Below the pieces are notes generated by a model, which ran no database searches, was not told the origin of the DNA, and was given only the letters and a program-made list of their open reading frames with translations. A program made the translations under genes and the position numbers. Positions 1-6,224 of a stretch of 9,762 nt of DNA are shown in pieces (position 1 is the first letter of the stretch; each line of letters starts with the position of its first letter). The stretch covers positions 1 to 9,762 of the forward strand of contig WJJA01000466.1 in NCBI GenBank assembly GCA_014729955.1. Reading direction: 5' to 3'. The DNA comes from a bacterium (GTDB taxonomy: Bacteria; Electryoneota; Electryoneia; Electryoneales; Electryoneaceae).

Positions 1-1
1 G

Positions 2-1291
2 CTTCGACGACGTGCGGAAGATGAAGCCATGCAGGATGCGCTTTCCTTGCCAAAGGACCGGAATGCGTTCACCCTCCAGGTTGCGCGAGAATTGCTGCAT
101 GAGCTGAAGGTGCACCAGATCGAGCTGGAGATGCAGAACGAAGAACTGCGTCGTACCCAGGAAGAACTGATGCAATCGCATCAGCGTTACCATGAACTGT
201 ATGAGAATGCACCGGTCGGATATGTCACCCTGAACGACCAGGGTGTGATGCAGGAGCTCAATCTGACCACGGTGGATCTGCTTGGACGTGACCGGCATCG
301 ACTGCTCGATCGTCCCTTCGTACGTTTCGTGCATCCGGATGATGTGGACCTCTACATCAAGGGTTGGATGCAGTGTAGTCGCATCGGAGGGGATATCAAC
401 CTCGAGCTTCGCCTCCAAACCGGGGAAGAGTGGGTATGGGTCCGCCTGGAAATGATGCACCGAGAGGGTCCGTCAGGGGACGATTCATACAACCTCGTCC
501 TGCACAATGCCCAGGAGCTGAAGGAGGCGGGCGAATCCCTCGATGAAATGTGCGACATGTTGAAAAGCGCGCAAAGCCTGGCGAAAATGGGCAGCTTTGA
601 GCTGATCACCGACGACGACCGGATGATCTGGTCCCCGGAAACCTTTGCCCTGTTTCACCTCGACCCGGAGGACGGCACTCCCGACCTGGAACAGTTCCTT
701 CACTTCCTGCACAAAGACGACCGTATCCTGCTGGAGCAAGCCTTTACCGTGGCGCAGGCCACCGGTGAGTTCGACCTCGAATTCCGCGTCATTCTCCCCA
801 ACGAAGAAGCGATGTATCTGCACGGCGTCGGTCAATACATTGAGGCGGACGACCGTCGTCCGGCACGTCTTCGCGGCATGATGCAGGATATCACCGACCG
901 CAAGGTCGACCAGGAAACCCTGCTGGAAAGCGAACAGCGTTACAAAGCGTTGTTTGATACCATTCCCGTGGGAGTGCTTGTCGTCGACAGCGAAGGTTAC
1001 CTGATGGATGTCAACGAACTGGCGGCAAAGCAGCTTGGCATCGATCGGGTGGAAGGACTCGGAGCCAACCTGTTGACCGGACCGTGGCAGCTCTTCAATG
1101 AAGATGGAAGCGTCATGCCGCACGAGCAATATCCACTGGTGCGTGCCATCCGGTCCAACCGGGCGGTGCGGAATGAGCGGGTGAAGGCTATGCGACCGGA
1201 CGGCAGCTTCGCCCGTCTCAAGGTTACCGCCGTGCCGATCTCGCATGAGGGGTATGGTGCTCTCGCTGTATATGAAACCCTCCCGGACTGA
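2..1291 (+). CDS. PAS-repeat sensory protein without output domain (5' partial)
   Basis: A signal-sensing protein built from PAS domains. The reading frame is open from base 2; the first in-frame ATG is at 29, but the nine codons before it read LRRRAEDEA, a common opening for this kind of PAS protein, so the true start probably lies left of the window. Numbering from ATG 29: a charged coiled-coil-like segment (about 20-50, with ELLHELKVHQIELEMQNEEL, a phrase typical of PAS sensors), PAS 1 (about 52-165, with HPDD at 102-105), PAS 2 with its PAC end (about 180-292, ending DITDRK) and PAS 3 (about 300-418). It stops right after PAS 3 with no histidine kinase, GGDEF, EAL or HTH region. There is no signal peptide or membrane segment in the visible part, so it is probably cytoplasmic. 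It converges on the sigma-54 activator gene. The ligand is unknown; family assignment is firm, role is not. Confidence 0.9.
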   Translation, partial: LRRRAEDEAMQDALSLPKDRNAFTLQVARELLHELKVHQIELEMQNEELRRTQEELMQSHQRYHELYENAPVGYVTLNDQGVMQELNLTTVDLLGRDRHRLLDRPFVRFVHPDDVDLYIKGWMQCSRIGGDINLELRLQTGEEWVWVRLEMMHREGPSGDDSYNLVLHNAQELKEAGESLDEMCDMLKSAQSLAKMGSFELITDDDRMIWSPETFALFHLDPEDGTPDLEQFLHFLHKDDRILLEQAFTVAQATGEFDLEFRVILPNEEAMYLHGVGQYIEADDRRPARLRGMMQDITDRKVDQETLLESEQRYKALFDTIPVGVLVVDSEGYLMDVNELAAKQLGIDRVEGLGANLLTGPWQLFNEDGSVMPHEQYPLVRAIRSNRAVRNERVKAMRPDGSFARLKVTAVPISHEGYGALAVYETLPD

Positions 1292-1300
1292 GGCAGAAAC

Positions 1301-1323
1301 AGTTCCGATCGAGTAGTGGAACT
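1301..1323. repeat. 6-bp inverted repeat in the convergent gap
   Basis: AGTTCC (1301-1306) and GGAACT (1318-1323) form a perfect 6-base stem around an 11-base loop, midway between the two convergent stop codons (gap 1292-1342). There is no T-run on either side, so a classical intrinsic terminator is not supported. It may be a weak bidirectional pause or terminator, or chance. Confidence 0.3.
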
Positions 1324-1342
1324 CAGCCCCGCGATGGTCCTT

Positions 1343-2668
1343 TCACTCGAGACCACCCTCCGAATCCATCTGGTATCCGATCATTTTGCGCCACAGGGTG
1401 CTGCGGTGCATACCCAGCTCACGAGCCGCTCGTGTTCGATTGCCGTTGTTACGTCTCAACGCATCTTCGATCATCTCCTTTTCCGGCCTTTTTCCGTTAC
1501 GATACGGCTGCACCGGTTTTCCACGCGAATGGATATGGTCCGGCAGATGCCGGGTCTCGATCACCTCGCCGTGACACATGACAAAGGCATGCTGGATCGC
1601 GTTTTCCAGCTCACGGACGTTGCCGGGGAAGGGATAGCGTTGCAACAGGCCGAGGGCTTCTGATGAGATCCGGGTGATGGGCTTGCGGATCTTTTTGCGT
1701 GTTTTCATCAGGAAGTGATCGACAAGCGTGGGAATGTCTTCCGGACGGTCACGCAGGGGCGGAATCCGGATATCGACGACGTTGATCCGGTAGTACAAAT
1801 CCTGTCGGAAACTGCCCTTCTCGATCTGTCCCAGCAGATCGGCATTGGTCGCGGCGACAATTCGTGCATCGGTCTGCATGGTTCGCGTGGAACCCAACGG
1901 CTGGTACTCACCGTTGTTCAGCACACGCAACAATTTGGCCTGCAACTGCGGTTCGAGTTCGCCGATTTCGTCCAGCAGCAGGGTGCCGCCGTTCGCGAGA
2001 CAGAACATGCCCGGCTTGTTCTTCTTCGCGTCCGTGAAGGCACCCTTTTCATACCCGAACAACTCCGATTCCAGCAGCGCCGCCGGCAGCGCGCCGCAGT
2101 TGATGCGGATATAGGGCCCGTATCGTCGCGGACTCAAGCTGTGTACTGCCTGGGCGATCAACTCCTTGCCCGAGCCGCTCGGTCCCTCGATCAAAACATT
2201 GCATTCCGCCTGCGCGATATCCGGCAGCAGGTTGATAATTTCCTGCATTTCGCGGTTCACGCTGATGATGTTGCCGAGTACGTTTTCCGTGTTCAACCGC
2301 TTGTGCAGCTGCTCCAGCTCGGACACATCCTGGAAAAACTCGACAGCACCGATGACCGTGTCATCTTCATCGCGAAGAAGGGTGGTGGAGACATTGATCG
2401 GAATCTCGCACCCCTGCTTGGTGATGATCGTGACTCGTGCGTTTTCGATCGGTTCACGGCTTTTCAGGGTGTCCTTCAGCGCACACTGCTTGTGGCAGAC
2501 CTCCGTGCGAAAAATGTCGAAGCAGTGCCGCCCCTTGGCTTCCTCGCGACTGAACCCGGTAATTTCCTCTGCGGCCTGGTTGAACGAGGTGATGATGCAG
2601 TCCTTGTTCACCGTGAAGACGCCGTCGGCGATGTTCTCAAAAATGATGCGGCTGATGGAGTTTTCCAT
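1343..2668 (-). CDS. PAS-domain sigma-54-dependent transcriptional activator (AAA+ / Fis HTH)
   Basis: Bacterial enhancer-binding protein (441 aa) that hydrolyses ATP to open sigma-54 promoters. Domain order: PAS sensor (about 5-118), AAA+ ATPase (about 130-375) and C-terminal Fis-type helix-turn-helix (about 395-430). Visible motifs: Walker A GPSGSGKE (162-169), sigma-54 contact loop GAFTDA (209-214; consensus GAFTGA), Walker B LLLDE (230-234), sensor I ATN (273-275), arginine-finger region FRQDLYYRI (287-295), PFPGNVREL (346-354) and HTH NRTRAARELGMHRSTLWRKM (410-429). The PAS domain has Cys24, Cys49, Cys58, Cys62 and Cys87; the C49-x8-C58-x3-C62 cluster suggests redox, metal or cofactor sensing, which is inference. 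It lacks a response-regulator receiver domain, so control is probably by direct sensing. ATG at 2668 has a good Shine-Dalgarno (AGGAG, 7 bases upstream). It stands alone on its strand; no sigma-54 promoter was found in the window. Confidence 0.95.
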   Translation of the reverse strand: MENSISRIIFENIADGVFTVNKDCIITSFNQAAEEITGFSREEAKGRHCFDIFRTEVCHKQCALKDTLKSREPIENARVTIITKQGCEIPINVSTTLLRDEDDTVIGAVEFFQDVSELEQLHKRLNTENVLGNIISVNREMQEIINLLPDIAQAECNVLIEGPSGSGKELIAQAVHSLSPRRYGPYIRINCGALPAALLESELFGYEKGAFTDAKKNKPGMFCLANGGTLLLDEIGELEPQLQAKLLRVLNNGEYQPLGSTRTMQTDARIVAATNADLLGQIEKGSFRQDLYYRINVVDIRIPPLRDRPEDIPTLVDHFLMKTRKKIRKPITRISSEALGLLQRYPFPGNVRELENAIQHAFVMCHGEVIETRHLPDHIHSRGKPVQPYRNGKRPEKEMIEDALRRNNGNRTRAARELGMHRSTLWRKMIGYQMDSEGGLE

Positions 2669-2697
2669 CAGGGTTCTCCTTGGAAATTCAGACTTCG

Positions 2698-2707
2698 CAA
2701 GCGCTTG
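2698..2707. promoter_or_regulatory. Perfect 10-bp palindrome CAAGCGCTTG upstream of activator gene
   Basis: CAAGCGCTTG is self-complementary and lies 29 bases upstream of the activator ATG, just before its Shine-Dalgarno region. Its position fits an operator or a small leader structure, for example for autoregulation. No second copy was noticed. The function is inference. Confidence 0.3.
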
Positions 2708-2819
2708 TCCATGCGTTTATGATGAGACCTGCCCGGTACACGTGCTCCTGTGCGCTACGTCACGCCTAAGGTGTGCTTTTTCAAAACGTAAGACACTCCA
2801 ATACGAGAGCCCAAATGGT

Positions 2820-2847
2820 ATTATGCCCAAAACGTCCTCCGATGCAA
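2820..2847 (-). promoter_or_regulatory. Possible sigma-70 promoter for the activator gene
   Basis: On the minus strand, TTGCAT (2847-2842) lies 16 bases before CATAAT (2825-2820). The -10 matches consensus at 5 of 6 positions, but the -35 at only 3 of 6. It would give a leader of roughly 145 bases before the activator ATG. The -35 overlaps the dyad at 2843-2857. This is a weak call. Confidence 0.22.
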
Positions 2848-2935
2848 CGCTGTTGCAGAGGTGTCGCATTGCGCTGGTGGGCAGAGGGGAAGGTTGAGGC
2901 AGAAAGTGCCTCGTTAACCAACGAAGCATCGATGC
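2843..2935. repeat. Cluster of four perfect dyads
   Basis: Within 93 bases: TGCAAC-gct-GTTGCA (2843-2857), GAGGCA-gaaag-TGCCTC (2896-2912), TCGTT-aacc-AACGA (2911-2924) and GCATCGATGC (2926-2935). The second and third share two bases and so are mutually exclusive as hairpins. A 7-base direct repeat CGATGCA (2840-2846 and 2930-2936) borders the cluster. It could be an operator array, a structured RNA or a remnant of a repeat element. Confidence 0.4.
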
Positions 2936-3108
2936 ATTCCGTCATAGCAGGTACAATGGTCGACTACCCCGAATATTTCATGAATGGAGAGAACATTTTT
3001 TCTAAATACTATAGTAACAATAAGATAATATCACGATATGCCGTTTTTCTCCGGCACAGATTGTGTCCAGGCCAAACTCATCTACTCATTCCCCCTTCGG
3101 GCGGTCCC

Positions 3109-3190
3109 AACTGTGTCAACTGCTTTGTTCCGAAGGATTCGCGGTATTGCCATACAGCTTCATCTTTCGCGCCTCACATCTGACACAGTT
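3109..3190. repeat. 82-bp element bounded by perfect 10-bp inverted repeats
   Basis: AACTGTGTCA (3109-3118) and TGACACAGTT (3181-3190) are exact reverse complements separated by 62 bases, just downstream of the glycosidase stop. The size and layout resemble a very small transposon-derived repeat or the fused ends of a lost insertion sequence, or a long-range RNA stem. I see no target-site duplication and no transposase. Confidence 0.4.
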
Positions 3191-3211
3191 TGAACTCGTG
3201 AAGTATTCGGG

Positions 3212-5731
3212 CTACCGCTCCCGTGTTGCCTGCGGTTCGAGATAGGTCCGCCCGCCTGCTTCCAGGAAAAACGCGTGCGGCTTGAACCAGCCCGCCGGAG
3301 GTTGCGGTCGGCCGCGGCCTTCCGTGACCGATTCTCGTGCCGGTGCGTTGCCGTGAGGAGGGGGTGGCATGGAACGGTCCGGTGCGCGAGCTTCACCCGG
3401 TTTGCCGGGCGGATAGGGCAGGTCTTCCATGGAAAAAACATAGGTCCGGGATGTGGCGACGCCTTCCAGGGCGGTGCCCTGTTCAGCGCGACCGGTGCGA
3501 TAGGGAGAGACGGTGACCGGCATGTACAAATCCTCGAGCGGATCAAAGGCGACGGTCAACTCCTCCGGTCCGGTGCGGTGGTATTCGACCTTGACACGAG
3601 CTCCTCGAATCCATACCACCGCGGTGGCGATCCAGCCCTCCTCGGAAGCCGGATCTGCCATCCAGTCGAGCGGAATGCGCGGGTCCAGATTCCACAGGGT
3701 ACCGTCCGCGCGGGACATTACCGGCTTGATCCCGAGATAGTCCTGTTGCCATGAACGCAGGAATTCGGCCAGTGACAGGGCCATCGACACCGCGCCGACG
3801 GTACGCACGTGCCCTTCACGCGGTACTGCGTCGAGGGCTTCGGACAACGTGCCGGGGCAGCCCCAATCGAGAATCTGCTGTATCTCGTGACGAGCGATCC
3901 CCCAGCCGTGATCCGGATCGGCACTCTTGTACGCACCGGAAAGCATCGGATGGACAGCGCCGTTGAAAAAGGCCGCCTCTAACCGGGTTGCAGAGGATTC
4001 GTGGTGGGGGTGAAAATCGGGGTCGTCCTGCGCCAGCGATGCGACACCCCAACGGTAAACCATATGGTTGCGCACGCCGCGCATCAGCTCATCACGCGCA
4101 CCGTTGGGATCATTGGGTGGAAAGACCGGGTTCAGGGGTACCGTCAATGCGAACAGCTTGTTGGGGCGATTCTTCGGGTCGAGCGAACCGTCCGGGTTGA
4201 TGTGGTCGGCCAGGACTCCACGGTCAAGCCCGAAGTCCGACGGAAACCGCTGCCGCAGGGTTTGTGCGGTTTGCAACCAACGGCCGAGTTGCCGGTCATC
4301 CACGTCCGGCCCTTTTTTCCCGCTGCCGCGTCGTCGTACCACCGTGCCCATCGCCGCCGCCGCTTCCAGCTGCGCGAGCCAGAGGGCCTGGATTTCCACC
4401 GCACGATCGTCACGCGGTGTCCACGATCCCTCCGGACCGACAGCCTCCATCCAGGTATCGGCGGGGCCGTGTACGATATACCCGGTTTCATCGGTACGCT
4501 TGTCCAACGTGCCGTCCGTCGCAGCGACTACATGGGGCCATAGTTCCAACCACAATCCGGTGTCGCCCGAATAGAGGCCGTAGTCGTACAGTTCACGAAC
4601 CCACCAGGGTGTAATGTCGGCGGCGTTGTAGATGTCTTCATCGGGTCGTGCAACCGTTGGGATCTTCCCGTAATCCGGGTTGTCCGGGTCTTGCTGCTGA
4701 TAATAGGCGAAACGACTCAGATTTCTCTCCGCAATTTTCCATTTGCCTGTGACCAGCGCGGCACCGGGCAGGGCGATGAAAGTATCCCGTCCCTGACTCT
4801 TGTCAACCCACGGAAGTCCCGGGAGAATCCCATCCTGTTGACCACGCCACAGCTGAGCAAGGCTTACTTTCGCCCAATTGACCGCACGATTGATCGTATC
4901 ATTGCCGCAACGAAAGTAGCTGCGATTGATTTCACCGAGGAGCCATGCCTTGCGCTCAGCGATCAGGGCAGCCGGGTCTGCCTGGATCTCGCGCCACCGG
5001 GGTTTCAGCAAGACGGGAACTACGCCGTACAACAAGTCGACCTGGAACGACGACTCCTTAAACACGACTCCGTGCACGGCCTTACCGGCCATGTACTGGT
5101 GAAATGCTGACATGCCGCTCGTGGGCTGAAAACGATCCAATTGCGGAAGTGTCTCTGAACAGAAGGCGACGCCGCCCAATCCCACGGTGTCTTTCGTGGA
5201 CAGATAGAAAGGGAGAAACGCTTTGTCGCCGGGCGATTCGGGGGGTCGTACCTGCACATCGGGAGGGAACACCAGGAACAGTCCTGCTGGTCCGGCATCC
5301 TCGCCGCCGGAAAACCGGAAACGCAAGTCGCTGTGTTCGGCGCCGAGAAGTTGTACCGTCAGCTCTTCGCCTTCCGGCCATTGAAAGCTGACCTGGTGGG
5401 GCCGCACCTCGACGCTCGCCTCGGCACGATTCAACGGCTCGCCATCCACGGTGACGAGGAAGTCATCCCAAAGCCTCAAACGACCGTTGTAAAAGCCCGT
5501 TCGTTCATCTGACGGGACACGTTCGGTGCTGCCGTACCAGCAGCTCGCATCCCTGCTTGAATAGAGGAAGGGGCGTCCCGACCCCGGCGGTTGAGCGATC
5601 GCCATGCTGTCGAGGTAGGCGTCGGAATACGCCGGCTCGACCGGCGCGGCCTTGGCCGACGAACTCATGGCAACGCACGCGATGAGAGGCAACAGAAGAC
5701 CGGTCAAGCAGCTACGTCTGGTACCCCCCAT
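3212..5731 (-). CDS. Exported amylo-alpha-1,6-glucosidase-like glycoside hydrolase (GDE_C / GH133-type)
   Basis: An 839-aa protein whose middle resembles the (alpha/alpha)6 catalytic domain of glycogen-debranching amylo-1,6-glucosidases, which remove alpha-1,6-linked glucose. Family-like signatures: LPGLPWVDKSQGRDTFIALPG (303-323), YNAADITPWWVRELYDYGLYSGD (368-390), TWMEA (426-430), TPRDDRAVEIQALW (438-451), RPNKLFAL (522-529) and HPMLSGAY (594-601). An N-terminal beta-sandwich-like region (about 40-240) precedes it. Unlike cytoplasmic debranching enzymes it starts with an export signal: RR at 5-6, a hydrophobic core, and either SPase I cleavage after AKA (about 28) or a lipobox LIAC (16-19). 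The C-terminal segment (about 772-815) is rich in proline. ATG at 5731 has AGGAG 7 bases upstream and lies one base after the phosphoesterase stop, so it is the third gene of an operon. Substrate is uncertain: other alpha-glucans or envelope glycans are possible. Confidence 0.85.
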   Translation of the reverse strand: MGGTRRSCLTGLLLPLIACVAMSSSAKAAPVEPAYSDAYLDSMAIAQPPGSGRPFLYSSRDASCWYGSTERVPSDERTGFYNGRLRLWDDFLVTVDGEPLNRAEASVEVRPHQVSFQWPEGEELTVQLLGAEHSDLRFRFSGGEDAGPAGLFLVFPPDVQVRPPESPGDKAFLPFYLSTKDTVGLGGVAFCSETLPQLDRFQPTSGMSAFHQYMAGKAVHGVVFKESSFQVDLLYGVVPVLLKPRWREIQADPAALIAERKAWLLGEINRSYFRCGNDTINRAVNWAKVSLAQLWRGQQDGILPGLPWVDKSQGRDTFIALPGAALVTGKWKIAERNLSRFAYYQQQDPDNPDYGKIPTVARPDEDIYNAADITPWWVRELYDYGLYSGDTGLWLELWPHVVAATDGTLDKRTDETGYIVHGPADTWMEAVGPEGSWTPRDDRAVEIQALWLAQLEAAAAMGTVVRRRGSGKKGPDVDDRQLGRWLQTAQTLRQRFPSDFGLDRGVLADHINPDGSLDPKNRPNKLFALTVPLNPVFPPNDPNGARDELMRGVRNHMVYRWGVASLAQDDPDFHPHHESSATRLEAAFFNGAVHPMLSGAYKSADPDHGWGIARHEIQQILDWGCPGTLSEALDAVPREGHVRTVGAVSMALSLAEFLRSWQQDYLGIKPVMSRADGTLWNLDPRIPLDWMADPASEEGWIATAVVWIRGARVKVEYHRTGPEELTVAFDPLEDLYMPVTVSPYRTGRAEQGTALEGVATSRTYVFSMEDLPYPPGKPGEARAPDRSMPPPPHGNAPARESVTEGRGRPQPPAGWFKPHAFFLEAGGRTYLEPQATRER

Positions 5732-5732
5732 T

Positions 5733-6224
5733 TCACTTCTCCTTCAGCCAAATCGTCTCGGGTTCGCCGATCTCGGTGTTGAACAATACCACCGAAGGGC
5801 CGGTCGAGAGGCGGCCGAAGATCTCGCCGGGGTTGATGATCCAGGGAGGACGGTGTTCGATGCGATGCTCGTGCGTGTGGCCGTGTACGATGATGTCCAC
5901 GTCGGCCTGCGCGAACGCCTCCACCCACTCCGGATGGTGCATTGCGACAATACGGGTGCCGTTGAGTTCAAAGATATGCGGTTCGGTATGAATGTCCCAC
6001 TGCATCTCTGCGAAACGCTTCTTCAAGCCGCCGCGTTCGCCGTCGCAGTTGCCGTACACGCCGTACACCGGGCAGCCTGCAAGCTTCAGCGTGTCAATCG
6101 TGAACGGCGCCACGAAATCCCCGCAATGGACCAGGGCGTCGATGCCGCGAAGCTGAAAGGCACGCATCGCGCGTTCCAGGTTGTCCAGATTGTCATGGCT
6201 GTCGCTGCAGATGCCGATTCTCAC
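5733..6224 (-). CDS. YfcE/MJ0936-family metallophosphoesterase
   Basis: A small (163 aa) cytoplasmic calcineurin-like phosphodiesterase of the Metallophos_2 type, near full length for the family. The metal-binding set is complete: SDSHDN (7-12; Asp8, His10), GDF (35-37; Asp36), GNCDG (58-62; Asn59), MHH (95-97) and HGHTH (114-118), followed by NPG (131-133), a usual trait of the family. The two-metal centre should hydrolyse a phosphodiester; the natural substrate is unknown for most relatives. The start is GTG at 6224, overlapping the stop of the upstream lipoprotein gene as GTGA, with AGGAGG six bases upstream. The glycosidase gene begins one base after its stop. This arrangement predicts translational coupling of all three genes. 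No signal peptide is present, unlike its two neighbours. Confidence 0.93.
   Translation of the reverse strand: MRIGICSDSHDNLDNLERAMRAFQLRGIDALVHCGDFVAPFTIDTLKLAGCPVYGVYGNCDGERGGLKKRFAEMQWDIHTEPHIFELNGTRIVAMHHPEWVEAFAQADVDIIVHGHTHEHRIEHRPPWIINPGEIFGRLSTGPSVVLFNTEIGEPETIWLKEK

Larger units (their letters stand above)
2669..3211. other. Non-coding spacer, palindrome-rich and partly AT-rich
   Basis: About 540 bases between the activator start and the glycosidase stop. Open frames here (for example 2773-3183 plus and 2717-2929 minus) look random in composition and show no recognisable domain, so I do not call genes. The stretch contains a 10-bp palindrome near the activator, a cluster of perfect dyads at 2843-2935, a strongly AT-rich tract around 2991-3050 (15 G/C of 60) and a spaced 10-bp inverted repeat at 3109-3190. 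The activator's promoter should be here. An unrecognised small RNA gene or an eroded mobile element is possible. Confidence 0.6.

Noticed and set aside
485..1246. Long minus-strand open frame opposite the PAS gene
   Set aside because: It is antisense to a clearly conserved PAS protein and its translation shows no domain; it is a GC-driven shadow.
1715..2722. Long plus-strand open frame opposite the sigma-54 activator
   Set aside because: It mirrors the AAA+ gene, whose motifs are intact on the minus strand; the plus-strand translation has no recognisable domain.
2896..2909. Possible sigma-54 promoter (minus strand GGCAC ... TGCC)
   Set aside because: Spacing between the GG and GC elements is 8 rather than the required 10 bases; the bases are better explained by the GAGGCA/TGCCTC dyad.
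2773..3183. 136-codon plus-strand open frame in the spacer
   Set aside because: It crosses the AT-rich tract and several dyads, changes composition abruptly, has no good ribosome site and shows no domain-like pattern.
3232..3240. GGTTCGAGA resembling a tRNA T-arm
   Set aside because: It lies within the last codons of the glycosidase gene and no acceptor, D or anticodon arms surround it.
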